A DNA stretch of 37,074 bases from Alphaproteobacteria bacterium (GCA_005884765.1 VAZV01000202.1:1-37074), one strand, 5' to 3'; shown: positions 24,029 to 32,623, counted from the stretch's first letter. Numbers and translations: made by a program. Notes: generated by a model not told the origin, from the sequence alone.

Positions 24029-24391
24029 ATGACGACCATCCTCCGATTATTCGCCTGGCTACTCGCCGCCGCGGTGACGTTCGCGACGCTCGGGCCAGCA
24101 TTCATGCGGCCGCACTCCAACCTCAGCCAGGATGGCGAACACGCGCTCGCCTTCGTCCTGGTTGGGCTTGCCTTCGGCCTTGCCTACCCTCAGCATCGAT
24201 TGCCCGCCGTAGGTATCTCGGTCGTGGCGATCGGCCTCCTCGAAATTCTGCAGCTTTGGGCACCGGGTCGGCATGCGCGGCTGGAGGATTTTGTCGTCGA
24301 TGCGCTAGCGGCTTGCGTTGGCTTCGCGATTGCAGCCGGATCCGATTGGATGGTTGCGCGATGGCGCGAGTCGGATCAGCGCGCGTCCTGA
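24029..24391 (+). CDS. VanZ-like small membrane protein
   Basis: The 120-residue protein has three to four hydrophobic segments: residues about 5-25, HALAFVLVGLAFGLAYP, PAVGISVVAIGLLEILQLW and VVDALAACVGFAIAAG. EHALAF and EILQLWAPGRHARLEDFVVDALAA reproduce the VanZ-family pattern of E-x2-Q followed by PGR and D-x3-D/N. Function in this family is generally unknown outside teicoplanin resistance. It is in the same direction as the decarboxylase genes, 84 bases downstream, and its role there is not evident. Its ribosome site is weak. Confidence 0.75.
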   Translation: MTTILRLFAWLLAAAVTFATLGPAFMRPHSNLSQDGEHALAFVLVGLAFGLAYPQHRLPAVGISVVAIGLLEILQLWAPGRHARLEDFVVDALAACVGFAIAAGSDWMVARWRESDQRAS

Positions 24392-24423
24392 TAACAAGTA
24401 GCGCGCCACGACACCCCGTGCGG

Positions 24424-25311
24424 TCAAGCCGCCGCAATTTCGTGGCTTGCCATCATTTCCAGCGCCCGCACCAAGGCGGAATGATCCCACGCCCGGCCGC
24501 CATGCGCGGCGCAGGAACTGAACAATTGCTGGGCGACCGCCGTGCTCGGCAGCGAGATTCCAAGTGCCCGTGCGCCTTCGAGCGCAAGGTTGAGGTCCTT
24601 TTGGTGCAACTCGATGCGGAAGCCGGGATCGAAATTCCGCTTCACCATGCGCTCGCCATGTACTTCCAGAATCCGCGACGACGCAAAGCCACCCATCAGC
24701 GCCTTGCGCACCAGCGCCGGATCGGCGCCCGCGCGTGAAGCAAACAGCAAGGCCTCGCCGACCGCCTCGATCGTCAGCGCCACGATGATCTGGTTGGCGA
24801 CCTTGGTGGTCTGGCCATCACCGCAGCCGCCGACCAATGTGACGTTCTTGCCCATCTTCTCGAACACCGGCTTCAAGGTGTTGAACGCCCGCTCCGCTCC
24901 TCCGACCATGATGGTCAGGCTTGCGGCCTTGGCGCCAACCTCGCCGCCGGAAACCGGCGCGTCGAGATAGTCGGCGCCCAGCGCCTCGATCTTTTTCGCA
25001 AATTCCTTGGTGGCGAGCGGCGAGATCGAACTCATGTCGACGACGATCTGGCCTTTCGATATCCCCTCCGCAACGCCGCCCGGACCGAACAGCACCGCTT
25101 CGACATGCGGCGTATCGGGCACCATGATGATGACGGCATCGGATTCCTCAGTGACCGCTTTCCCGGACTTGCAGACGATGGCTCCGCCAGCAACCAGTTC
25201 GGGCGCTATCGGGCCCACGTCGTAAAGGTACAGGCGATGGCCCGCGGCCTGAAGATGGCCGGCCATCGGACGCCCCATCGTCCCGAGGCCAATGAATCCG
25301 ATATCGATCAT
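24424..25311 (-). CDS. glxR: 2-hydroxy-3-oxopropionate (tartronate semialdehyde) reductase
   Basis: The 295-residue beta-hydroxyacid dehydrogenase reduces tartronate semialdehyde to D-glycerate with NAD(P)H, the last step of the glycerate route from glyoxylate. It starts MIDIGFIGLGTMGRPMAGHL (Rossmann motif). DAPVSGGEVGAKAASLTIMVGG is the substrate-binding signature, and the catalytic Lys sits in GQTTKVANQIIVA. Late residues HQKDLNLALEGAR are typical. The ATG at 25311 is chosen because family sequence begins there. It is the last gene of the gcl-hyi-glxR unit, 11 bases after hyi, which fixes the GlxR assignment over other beta-hydroxyacid dehydrogenases. Confidence 0.93.
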   Translation of the reverse strand: MIDIGFIGLGTMGRPMAGHLQAAGHRLYLYDVGPIAPELVAGGAIVCKSGKAVTEESDAVIIMVPDTPHVEAVLFGPGGVAEGISKGQIVVDMSSISPLATKEFAKKIEALGADYLDAPVSGGEVGAKAASLTIMVGGAERAFNTLKPVFEKMGKNVTLVGGCGDGQTTKVANQIIVALTIEAVGEALLFASRAGADPALVRKALMGGFASSRILEVHGERMVKRNFDPGFRIELHQKDLNLALEGARALGISLPSTAVAQQLFSSCAAHGGRAWDHSALVRALEMMASHEIAAA

Positions 25312-25322
25312 GCGCCGTTTCC

Positions 25323-26108
25323 TTAGGTGTCGAGGGTCAGTGCGGCGTGCCAGCCGAGGCCATCGAGCGTGGTCGTCCTCGGCTTGTACTCGCATCCGAC
25401 CCAGCCGCGATATCCGAGCGCGTCGAGATGCCTGAACAGGAAGGGATAGTTGATTTCACCGGTGCCCGGCTCATTGCGGCCGGGATTGTCGGCAAGCTGG
25501 ACATGGGCAATGCGCGAGAGATGCTTCTGCAAGCTTCGCGCGATGTCGCCTTCCATCACCTGCATGTGGTAGATGTCGTATTGAATGAAAAGATTGCTGG
25601 AGCGGACGTCGCTGACGAGCTGGGCCGCCTGCTCCGTCCCGCATAGGAAAAAACCCGGGATATCCGTTGTATTGATCGGTTCGATCAACAGGCGGATCCG
25701 CTCGCGCTCCAGCGTGTCCGCGGCAAACCGCAGGTTCGCCACCAGTACCTCGTTCAGTTCGAACACCTCCGCATCGGCTGGTGCGATGCCGACCAGACAA
25801 TTGAGCTGCCGGCAATCGAGCGCTTTGGCGTAATCGATCGCGTGCGCCACGCCGTCGCGGAATTCGTCGACACGATCCGGCAGAATGGCGATGCCGCGCT
25901 CGCCGGCCGCCCAATCGCCCGCCGGTAGGTTGTGCAAAACCTGGGTCAACCCATGCCGCTGCAACTGTTCGCGCAGCTCGGCTTTTTCGAAATCATAGGG
26001 AAACAGACATTCCACGCCGGCAAAGCCGGCGGCCTTGGCCGCCGCGAAGCGATCGGTGAACGGCAGCTCGGCGAACAGCATGGTAAGATTGGCGGCAAAT
26101 TTCGGCAT
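25323..26108 (-). CDS. hyi: Hydroxypyruvate isomerase
   Basis: The 261-residue TIM-barrel enzyme of the xylose-isomerase-like superfamily interconverts hydroxypyruvate and tartronate semialdehyde. Typical Hyi sequence includes MPKFAANLTMLFAELPFTDR, FAGVECLFPYD, LIEPINTTDIPGFFL (metal-binding Glu), YDIYHMQVMEGD and VQLADNPGRNEPGTGEINY, then VGCEYKP (second Glu). It lies 12 bases after gcl and 11 before glxR on the same strand, so one transcript is likely. Confidence 0.95.
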   Translation of the reverse strand: MPKFAANLTMLFAELPFTDRFAAAKAAGFAGVECLFPYDFEKAELREQLQRHGLTQVLHNLPAGDWAAGERGIAILPDRVDEFRDGVAHAIDYAKALDCRQLNCLVGIAPADAEVFELNEVLVANLRFAADTLERERIRLLIEPINTTDIPGFFLCGTEQAAQLVSDVRSSNLFIQYDIYHMQVMEGDIARSLQKHLSRIAHVQLADNPGRNEPGTGEINYPFLFRHLDALGYRGWVGCEYKPRTTTLDGLGWHAALTLDT

Positions 26109-26120
26109 GATGTGATGTCC

Positions 26121-27905
26121 TCAGGCCGGCAGCAGCGCATTGGCGCGGGTTGGCGTCTCATCCAACGGCAGATCGAGCAGTTCCTCGAACTCGACGATGT
26201 TGTCGATCTCGGTGCCCATCGCGATGTTGGTGACGCGCTCGAGGATGAACTCGACCACCACGGGCACCTGATAGCGCGCCATCCATTCCCGTGCGGTCGC
26301 GAACGCTGCCGATGCGTGGTTGGGATCGGTGACGCGGATCGCCTTGCAGCCGAGGCCTTCGGCCACCGCGACATGATCGACGCCGTAGACGCCGAGTTCG
26401 GGCGCATTGATGTTTTCGAACGACAACTGCACCTGATAATCCATGTCGAAGCCGCGCTGCGCCTGTCGGATCAGGCCGAGATAGGAATTGTTCACGACGA
26501 TGTGCATGTAAGGCAATTTGAACTGCGCCCCCACCGCAAGCTCCTCGATCAGGAACTGGAAGTCATAGTCGCCCGACAGCGCGACGATCTCGCGGTCCGG
26601 ATCGGCGGCACGCACGCCGAGCGCGGCTGGCAGCGTCCATCCCAAGGGGCCCGCCTGCCCGGCATTGATCCAGTTTCGCGGGCGATAGACGCCGAGGAAT
26701 TGCGCGCCGGCAATTTGAGAGAGCCCGATCACGCTGACGTAACAGGTGTCGCGGCCGAATTCCTTGTTCATCTCCTGATAGACACGCTGCGGCTTGATCG
26801 GCATGTCGTCAAAATTGCTCTTGCGCAGCATGGTGCGCTTGCGGTCCTGGCAGGTCGCCGGCCAAGCCTGACGCTCCCTGAGCTTGCCGGATTTGCGCCA
26901 CTCTTTTGCGATCGTGATGAACAGTTCGAGGGCTGCCTTGGCGTCGGAGACAATGCCGAGATCGGGATTGAAGACGCGACCAATTTGAGTGGGCTCGATA
27001 TCTACATGCACGAAGGTGCGTCCCTTGGTGTAGGTTTCGATCGAGCCGGTGTGCCGGTTGGCCCAGCGGTTGCCGATGCCGAGCACGAAGTCGGATTGCA
27101 GCATGGTGGCGTTGCCATAGCGATGGCTGGTCTGCAGGCCGACCATCCCCGCCATCAGCACGTGGTCATCCGGAATCGCGCCCCACCCCATCAGCGTCGG
27201 CACCACCGGAACGTTGACGGCCTCCGCAAAAGCAACCAAGAGATCGGACGCATCGGCATTGATGACGCCGCCGCCCGCCACGATCAGCGGACGCTTGGCG
27301 GCATTGAGCATGTCGAGCGCCTTTTCGATCTGCTTGCGGGTTGCAGCCGGCTTGTAGACCGGCAGCGGAGAATAGGTTTCGTCGTCGAACTCGATTTCGG
27401 CAAGCTGGACGTCGAGCGGCAGATCGATCAGCACCGGACCGGGCCGGCCCGACCGCATGACATGGAACGCCTGGCTGAACACGCGCGGCACTAGCGCCGG
27501 CTCGCGCACGGTGACCGCCCATTTCGTCACGGGTTTTGCAATCGCTTCGATATCGACCGCCTGAAAATCCTCCTTGTAGAGGCGCGCCCGCGGTGCCTGT
27601 CCGGTGATGCACAGTATCGGAATCGAATCCGCGATCGCCGAATAAAGCCCGGTGATCATGTCGGTGCCGGCCGGACCCGAGGTGCCGATGCAGACGCCGA
27701 TATTGCCGGCCCTGGCGCGCGTATAACCCTCCGCCATGTGCGAGGCGCCCTCGACATGACGCGCCAGGATGTGGCGGATCGAGCCGCGCTGCTTGAGCGC
27801 GGAATAAAGCGGATTGATCGCAGCACCGGGAACGCCAAAGGCGCAAACCACGCCTTCCTTCTCCAGGATCCGCACGGCGGCATCGATCGCTCGCATCTTC
27901 GCCAT
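26121..27905 (-). CDS. gcl: Glyoxylate carboligase (tartronate-semialdehyde synthase)
   Basis: This 594-residue ThDP enzyme condenses two glyoxylates to tartronate semialdehyde and CO2. AFGVPGAAINPLYSAL and ILARHVEGASHMAEGYTRA show the Gcl-specific Val in place of the usual ThDP-activating Glu (the V in RHVEGASH). NADASDLLVAFAEAVNVPV, VDIEPTQIGRVFNPDLGIV (FAD/ubiquinone-site region) and the ThDP motif LSGDYDFQFLIEELAVGAQF with closing VVNNSYLG follow. GAGGTGAG precedes the ATG. It heads the leftward gcl-hyi-glxR operon. A CGTGA-GCA-TCACG palindrome (27931-27943) lies 26-38 bases upstream and may be the IclR-type operator. Confidence 0.96.
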   Translation of the reverse strand: MAKMRAIDAAVRILEKEGVVCAFGVPGAAINPLYSALKQRGSIRHILARHVEGASHMAEGYTRARAGNIGVCIGTSGPAGTDMITGLYSAIADSIPILCITGQAPRARLYKEDFQAVDIEAIAKPVTKWAVTVREPALVPRVFSQAFHVMRSGRPGPVLIDLPLDVQLAEIEFDDETYSPLPVYKPAATRKQIEKALDMLNAAKRPLIVAGGGVINADASDLLVAFAEAVNVPVVPTLMGWGAIPDDHVLMAGMVGLQTSHRYGNATMLQSDFVLGIGNRWANRHTGSIETYTKGRTFVHVDIEPTQIGRVFNPDLGIVSDAKAALELFITIAKEWRKSGKLRERQAWPATCQDRKRTMLRKSNFDDMPIKPQRVYQEMNKEFGRDTCYVSVIGLSQIAGAQFLGVYRPRNWINAGQAGPLGWTLPAALGVRAADPDREIVALSGDYDFQFLIEELAVGAQFKLPYMHIVVNNSYLGLIRQAQRGFDMDYQVQLSFENINAPELGVYGVDHVAVAEGLGCKAIRVTDPNHASAAFATAREWMARYQVPVVVEFILERVTNIAMGTEIDNIVEFEELLDLPLDETPTRANALLPA

Positions 27906-28306
27906 TTCTCACCTCGCTAACGTTGCTCGACGTGAGCATCACGGGAATAACAACTGATCTCAACGGAATTGAATTTGTTTCCCGCGATGTGGAATGATGA
28001 GCGAAAAGGACGCCGGATCAGATGGTTCAGTCGACCGCACGATGAAATCATGCGATGGCGGTGGGTGTGCTGCGGGGCTGGCTTGCCCCCGAGTGCGAAT
28101 TCGTCATCGGGTGACAAGAACGAATCCAATCAAAGTCAAAGCAATGCTTAACGGAGAAATAAGCAAACCGATTTGGAAAAATGATCGGAGAAGTCCGACA
28201 CAAATTGAATACAAGAGGAAATGATAGCTTAAGAATTCACGATCTAAAATCGGCGCCCGCATCGTGCCCAAGCAACCCAAAACTTTCTGTCGAAGGGGGC
28301 AGTTCG
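27906..28306. other. AT-rich intergenic region upstream of gcl
   Basis: About 400 bases include a stretch (about 27950-28280) visibly richer in A and T than the surrounding DNA. It contains the gcl promoter/operator region on the left. A 76-codon plus-strand frame (27994-28224) has no good ribosome site and no recognisable motifs, so I do not call it. The composition suggests acquired or relic DNA. Confidence 0.5.
27931..27943. promoter_or_regulatory. Palindrome upstream of gcl, candidate operator
   Basis: CGTGA-GCA-TCACG is a perfect 5-3-5 palindrome 26-38 bases before the gcl ATG, in a position to act as a repressor or activator site. Which regulator binds is unknown; the IclR protein encoded at 29340-30200 is the obvious candidate. 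Confidence 0.3.
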
Positions 28307-28489
28307 GTGAGCGCAGATTGGCCGCGTGGCCTTATTATCCTGATCACTTTTTTGACTGTACTGACCATGTTTGTTTGGGGTGCCATCGAGAACAACCGGA
28401 ACCCCAACTCTGAAAGGCTCAAGGATGTCACGATATCTTTCGTGGTTCTCTACGCGGTCTTTCTGGTCGTCGCCCGCGTTTTTGAATGA
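28307..28489 (+). CDS. 60-residue protein with two predicted membrane helices
   Basis: A GTG at 28307 preceded by GGGGG (about eight bases) opens 60 codons; the same frame extends upstream to an ATG at 28181 without a good ribosome site. The product has two clear hydrophobic helices, GLIILITFLTVLTMFVWGA and ISFVVLYAVFLVVA. They are joined by a polar loop (ENNRNPNSERLKD), giving a hairpin in the inner membrane. I recognise no family. It stands alone between gcl and the convergent hydrolase gene, in unusual base composition. Confidence 0.45.
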   Translation: MSADWPRGLIILITFLTVLTMFVWGAIENNRNPNSERLKDVTISFVVLYAVFLVVARVFE

Positions 28490-28582
28490 CTGAGACGTTT
28501 TCGGTAATTCCTGGGCAGTCTGACGTCACGTTGGCGACCGAGACGGTCGTCAACTCGGTCAGCGGCGACCTCGCGGAAAAAA

Positions 28583-29083
28583 TTAGCGCGGCGCGAACTT
28601 GTAGCGGAAGGTGCAGCTCGGCGCGCCCTGCATGATTGTCTGAGCGCGCTCCAGACTGACCTCGCCTGCGCCGACCGTCGCGATGTCGAAATCCACCTCG
28701 CAAATCAAGAGCGCACCGAGCTCGGGCTCACCGAGCGCGCGGAAGAACTCGGCAAAGCGGCAGCGCGTCACGTCGATGTCCAGCGCCTCCCGGTCATGGC
28801 GCAGAACCTCGACTTCGACCTCCTTCCCGGAGATCTCGCCCCATGGCTTTTGGATCGCCGCCCATTTGCGCCGCGGGCTGCCTTCGATGCCATCGGCGAT
28901 CGCGGCGAACAGTTGCTTCGACCAGTCACGCAAGGCGTGCTTGACGATGGCGTCGGCCTTGTCCTTGCCTAGCTCGGCCCGCAGCGCGCGAAGCACCGGC
29001 ACCAGGACTTGAGCCTGCATGCGCGTCTTGTCCAAGAGAGAGACCTGGGGATCCACGAGATAGTCGTCGATAACGCCGCTCAT
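28583..29083 (-). CDS. L-2-amino-thiazoline-4-carboxylic acid hydrolase-like protein
   Basis: The 166-residue protein matches the PF14196 ATC-hydrolase family pattern. The N-terminal region is helical. DVTRCRFAEFFRALGEPELG is the conserved Cys-containing signature, LLICEVDFDIA follows, and the C-terminus is RAQTIMQGAPSCTFRYKF. The founding Pseudomonas enzyme opens the thiazoline ring on the way to L-cysteine. Most homologues have unknown substrates and lie near amidohydrolases or catabolic genes. The ATG at 29083 has GAGGACAAA before it; a longer frame to 29137 is not needed. An inverted repeat lies about 75 bases upstream. Confidence 0.8.
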   Translation of the reverse strand: MSGVIDDYLVDPQVSLLDKTRMQAQVLVPVLRALRAELGKDKADAIVKHALRDWSKQLFAAIADGIEGSPRRKWAAIQKPWGEISGKEVEVEVLRHDREALDIDVTRCRFAEFFRALGEPELGALLICEVDFDIATVGAGEVSLERAQTIMQGAPSCTFRYKFAPR

Positions 29084-29157
29084 TTTGTCCTCACAAGCGA
29101 ACGTCGCAAGTCTAGCGGCTTGCTGTAGCAGAGGCAACGCGATGAGGCGAAATGGTT

Positions 29158-29197
29158 CAGCTTTGCTTGCAGTATCTGCAGCGTTGCAGCAAAGCTG
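29158..29197. repeat. Inverted repeat upstream of the ATC-hydrolase-like gene
   Basis: CAGCTTTGCTTGCA (29158-29171) is complementary to TGCAGCAAAGCTG (29185-29197), apart from one bulged base, around a 13-base loop. There is no T-run after it in either direction. An operator or a leader hairpin of the leftward gene is more likely than a terminator. Confidence 0.5.
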
Positions 29198-29339
29198 TCA
29201 TATCAATCAGCTATCCCGTCGGGTCTATTCCGACGTCGACACGGTCGATGACCAACTTGCCAGGGTGTTGACGCCAACAGCACCAATCTCGGCGAGCATG
29301 GCGGCAAGCGCCGCGCCGCGGAACCAAATCATCGCTCGC

Positions 29340-30200
29340 TCAGGAAAGTTTCGCCTCCGGCATGACGCCGCCAAGCGCAAGCGTCAGCTCCGCCGCCACC
29401 TCGCGCACGGTCTGGCCGAGCGCCGGCAACCGCGCGGCGGTGACGCGGCTGGTCATGCCGGAGACGGAGATCGCCGCCAGCGGCTCGCTGCTGTCGCTGA
29501 AGACCACGGCGGCGACACAGCGCAGGCCGATGCGCGCTTCCTCGTCGTCGACGGCGTAACCCTGTCGCCGAATGGTCTCGAGTTCCTTGAACAACGCACC
29601 GGGCCGGACGATCGACTTCTCCGTCAATCGCGGCATGCCCTGGCGGCGGATGATGGCATTCACGTCCTCATCTGAATAGGTCGCCAGCACCGCCTTGCCG
29701 ACGCCGGAGGCCACCATTGCCACGCGGCCGCCGACCTTGGTGAGCGAGCGCATGATCTCGCGGCTTTCCATGCGGGTCAGCACGACGATCGATTCATCGT
29801 CGACCACGGCGAGATTTGCGGTTTCCCGAGTCTGGTCGCGCAGCTTGCGCAAATACGGCATGGCCTGTGTCGCAAAGTTGCGGCGGCGGACGAAGGTAGA
29901 GCCCACAACAAAACTTTGTGCACCGACATGCCACTTCGATCCGTCGCGGTCGAATTGCACGAAGCGGCGTTTTTCCAGGGTCGTCAGCAGCCGATGCGCG
30001 GTCGAGGTCGATAACCCCGTGCGGACCGCAAGATCGCTCAGCCGATAGCCCTCGTCATCTTCGGCGAGCGTTTCGATGATCAGCAGCGCGCGATCGACGG
30101 ATTGGACGCCGCCATCGCGCGGCTCGGGATCGTGGTCTGGATCAGACCTCGGCCCGATGGCCTTGCGCCGGAGCACATTTCGCTTCATCGCGACCTGCAT
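29340..30200 (-). CDS. IclR-family transcriptional regulator
   Basis: The 286-residue regulator has an N-terminal winged helix: VQSVDRALLIIETLAEDDEG, then LSDLAVRTGLSTSTAHRLLT with the recognition helix, then FVQFDRDGSKWHVG. The C-terminal IclR effector domain contains VGKAVLATYSDEDV, GYAVDDEEARIGLRCVAAVV and AISVSGMTSRV. IclR-type proteins of this kind control glyoxylate/allantoin genes such as gcl in other bacteria, and the gcl operon lies downstream, so that role is inferred. The start may be 30200 or the in-frame ATG at 30188, which has a slightly better ribosome site (AGGT). Confidence 0.9.
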   Translation of the reverse strand: MQVAMKRNVLRRKAIGPRSDPDHDPEPRDGGVQSVDRALLIIETLAEDDEGYRLSDLAVRTGLSTSTAHRLLTTLEKRRFVQFDRDGSKWHVGAQSFVVGSTFVRRRNFATQAMPYLRKLRDQTRETANLAVVDDESIVVLTRMESREIMRSLTKVGGRVAMVASGVGKAVLATYSDEDVNAIIRRQGMPRLTEKSIVRPGALFKELETIRRQGYAVDDEEARIGLRCVAAVVFSDSSEPLAAISVSGMTSRVTAARLPALGQTVREVAAELTLALGGVMPEAKLS

Positions 30201-30313
30201 TCATCCGTGGGGTGAAGCCGTATTCGCCGATCTACGAGCAGATTCCGCTTGCTGCAGTTGGTAAGCCCGGTGCCGCCTCGGGTATCGTTATCCGAAGCGG
30301 CATGGTTCGTTTA

Positions 30314-32443
30314 TTAGAGGAGGCCCGCGCCGCGCGCCCATTTATACTTGGCGCCGAGTACCTCGACTGGCAGTTCGGTCGAATAGGCATAGGCCGGGAT
30401 GCCGTTCTGATAGAGATACTCGGAAGCCTCCTCGACCTCGACGTCGCCGGCGAGCGAAGCGACGATCGGCTTCACAAAGCCCTTGGCCTCCATCTCCTTC
30501 TTCACTTCGACCATGTTGCGGGCGAACACCATCGGCGGCGTCACGATGGTATGCCAGTAACCGAGGATCAGCGAATGGATGCGCGGGTCGGAGAGGCCGA
30601 GCTTGACGGTGTTGACATAGGTGATCGGCGGCTCGCCGCCGGTGATGTCGACCGGGTTGCCGGCCGCGCCGAATGGCGGGATGAATTTGCGGAACGCCGC
30701 GTCGAGGTCCGGCGGCATCGTCATCAGCGACAGGCCGTTGTCGACCACCGAGTCCGACAGCAGCACGCCCGAGCCGCCTGCGCCGGTGATGATCAGCACG
30801 TTCTCGCCTTTTGGCGTCGGCAGCACCGGCACACCGCGCGCGAACTCGAGCAATTGCCTTAAGCTGCGGGCGCGGATCACTCCGGATTGTTTGAACACGT
30901 CCTCGTAGATCTTGTCATTGCCGGCGAGCGCGCCGGTGTGTGACGACGCAGCCTTCGCGCCGGCCGCCGTGCGGCCTGCCTTGAGCACCACCACCGGCTT
31001 CTTCTTGGAGACACGCTTGGCGGCTTCGGCAAAAGCGCGGCCGTCCTTCAGATCCTCGCAGTGTTGGGCGATGAGGTTGGTGTTCGGGTCCTGCTCGAAG
31101 AAGGCGAGCAGATCGTCCTCGTCGATGTCCGACTTGTTGCCCAGGCCGACAATCGCAGAGACGCCCATCTTCGCCGAGCGCGAGAAGCCGATGATCGCCA
31201 TGCCGATGCCGCCCGATTGCGATGACAGCGCCGCGTGGCCTTTGACGTCATAGGCGGTGCAAAATGTGGCGCAGAGATTGGCGGGAGTATAATAGAAGCC
31301 GTAGATATTCGGCCCCATCAGGCGGACATTGTACTTCTTGCCGATCTCGACGATTTCGGCCTGCAGTTCGGGCGCGCCCGCTTCGGCAAAGCCGGAAGGA
31401 ATGAGAACGGCGCCGGGAATTTTTTTCTCGCCGCATTCAACCAGCGCGCCGGCGACGAATTTTGCGGGGATGGCAAACACTGCGGTGTCGATCACGCCGG
31501 GCACATCCTTGACGCTCTTGTAGGCTTTGTAGCCCAGGATCTCGGACGCCTTCGGGTGGATCGGATAAATCTCGCCTTTGTAGCCGCCGTTGATCAGGTT
31601 CTTCATCACCGAATTGCCGATCTTGCCGTCTTCGGCGGAGGCGCCGATCACGGCAACAGCCTTCGGCTGCATGATGCGGTTCATCGCGGTGACAATTTCC
31701 TCGTTCGAGCGCGGGGCGGGGCGCGGCTTGTAGTCGAAGTCGACGACGATGCGTACGTCGGCGGCGATTGCGTCCTGCTTGGTGGCGAACACCGGATTGA
31801 GATCGAGTTCGACGATTTCAGGGAAATCGCTGACGAGCTGCGATACCTTGACGATGACATCGGCGAGCGCTTCGCGGTTGACAGGGTCGCCGCCGCGCAC
31901 ACCTTTAAGCATGTCATGGGCCTGGATGCCGTCGAGCATCGACAGCGCATCCTGCTTGGTCGCGGGCGCCAGGCGGAAGGTAATATCTTTGAGGACTTCG
32001 ACCAGCACACCGCCGAGGCCGAAGGCAACCAGCTTTCCGAACGAGCCGTCGGTGATGGAGCCGACGATGACCTCGGTGCCGCCAGCCAGCATCTGCTGGA
32101 CCTGAACGCCTTCGATCTTGGCGGCAGCCTTGTACTTCTTGGCGTTGGCGAGAATGGTCTCGTAACTCTTTTCGGCCTCGGCTGTGGTCTTGACGCCGAC
32201 CACGACGCCTCCGGCCTCGGTCTTGTGCAGGATGTCCGGCGAGACGATTTTCATCACCACCGGGAAACCCATGCCGGCCGCGATCTTGGCGGCCTCGGCC
32301 GCCGATTTGGCCACGGCTTCCTTCGGAACCGGGATTCCGTAGGCGTCGCACACCAGCTTGCCTTCCGGCGCCGTCAGGCTATTGCGTTTGTCCGCCTTGA
32401 CCTGATTGAGTACGTTGCGGACTGCGTCTTTGGAACTCGACAT
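30314..32443 (-). CDS. NDP-forming acyl-CoA synthetase (acetate--CoA ligase family)
   Basis: The 709-residue fusion has the ATP-grasp (beta-type) domain first. LTAPEGKLVCDAYGIPVPKE, GFPVVMKIVSPDILHKTEAG and LGGVLVEVLKDITFRLAP are in this domain. The CoA-binding Rossmann and ligase (alpha-type) domains follow, with AVAVIGASAEDGKIGNSVMK, LMGPNIYGFY, SQSGGIGMAI and the probable phospho-His loop region AKAASSHTGALAGND. Such enzymes interconvert an acid, ATP and CoA with acyl-CoA. Placed beside oxc and frc, it may make oxalyl-CoA or handle formyl-CoA; this is inference. AGGAGG stands nine bases before the ATG. It diverges from gntR across a region with two copies of the palindrome TGGCAT-N5-ATGCCA. 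Confidence 0.9.
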   Translation of the reverse strand: MSSSKDAVRNVLNQVKADKRNSLTAPEGKLVCDAYGIPVPKEAVAKSAAEAAKIAAGMGFPVVMKIVSPDILHKTEAGGVVVGVKTTAEAEKSYETILANAKKYKAAAKIEGVQVQQMLAGGTEVIVGSITDGSFGKLVAFGLGGVLVEVLKDITFRLAPATKQDALSMLDGIQAHDMLKGVRGGDPVNREALADVIVKVSQLVSDFPEIVELDLNPVFATKQDAIAADVRIVVDFDYKPRPAPRSNEEIVTAMNRIMQPKAVAVIGASAEDGKIGNSVMKNLINGGYKGEIYPIHPKASEILGYKAYKSVKDVPGVIDTAVFAIPAKFVAGALVECGEKKIPGAVLIPSGFAEAGAPELQAEIVEIGKKYNVRLMGPNIYGFYYTPANLCATFCTAYDVKGHAALSSQSGGIGMAIIGFSRSAKMGVSAIVGLGNKSDIDEDDLLAFFEQDPNTNLIAQHCEDLKDGRAFAEAAKRVSKKKPVVVLKAGRTAAGAKAASSHTGALAGNDKIYEDVFKQSGVIRARSLRQLLEFARGVPVLPTPKGENVLIITGAGGSGVLLSDSVVDNGLSLMTMPPDLDAAFRKFIPPFGAAGNPVDITGGEPPITYVNTVKLGLSDPRIHSLILGYWHTIVTPPMVFARNMVEVKKEMEAKGFVKPIVASLAGDVEVEEASEYLYQNGIPAYAYSTELPVEVLGAKYKWARGAGLL

Positions 32444-32472
32444 TGGATTTTCCTCCTGAGGCGCCTATTTTA

Positions 32473-32489
32473 TGGCATTTGGTATGCCA
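32473..32489. promoter_or_regulatory. Candidate GntR/FCD operator, site 1
   Basis: TGGCATTTGGTATGCCA is a 6-5-6 perfect palindrome 30 bases upstream of the acyl-CoA synthetase ATG. FCD-type GntR regulators typically bind short palindromes of the TGGTATxCCA kind. Site 2, exactly 81 bases away, differs by one spacer base. Confidence 0.65.
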
Positions 32490-32553
32490 GAGATGACGTT
32501 GTCAAGACAAGCCATTATTTGGAAACGCCGAAAACAAGGGCAACTTGACAGTC

Positions 32554-32570
32554 TGGCATCTGGTATGCCA
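32554..32570. promoter_or_regulatory. Candidate GntR/FCD operator, site 2
   Basis: TGGCATCTGGTATGCCA is a 6-5-6 perfect palindrome 53 bases before the gntR start. Together with site 1 it brackets the divergent promoter region, as expected for autoregulation and control of the synthetase. Confidence 0.65.
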
Positions 32571-32623
32571 AAAATTGCGGTAGCTATTTTAACGTCAAAG
32601 GACGTCTCCCTTAGGAGAGTACC

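Noticed and set aside
25932..27494. Open frame of 520 codons opposite hyi and gcl
   Set aside because: It spans two genes of an operon on the other strand, which a real gene would not do, and it has no domain.
27994..28224. 76-codon plus-strand frame in the AT-rich patch
   Set aside because: It has a weak start, no motifs and uneven composition; I left it as intergenic sequence.
29225..29332. 35-codon minus-strand frame just after the IclR gene
   Set aside because: It has an ATG and an Ala-rich product but no convincing ribosome site and no recognisable sequence; chance is as likely.
31235..32548. Open frame of 437 codons opposite the acyl-CoA synthetase
   Set aside because: This is an antisense shadow. 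It also runs through the operator region.
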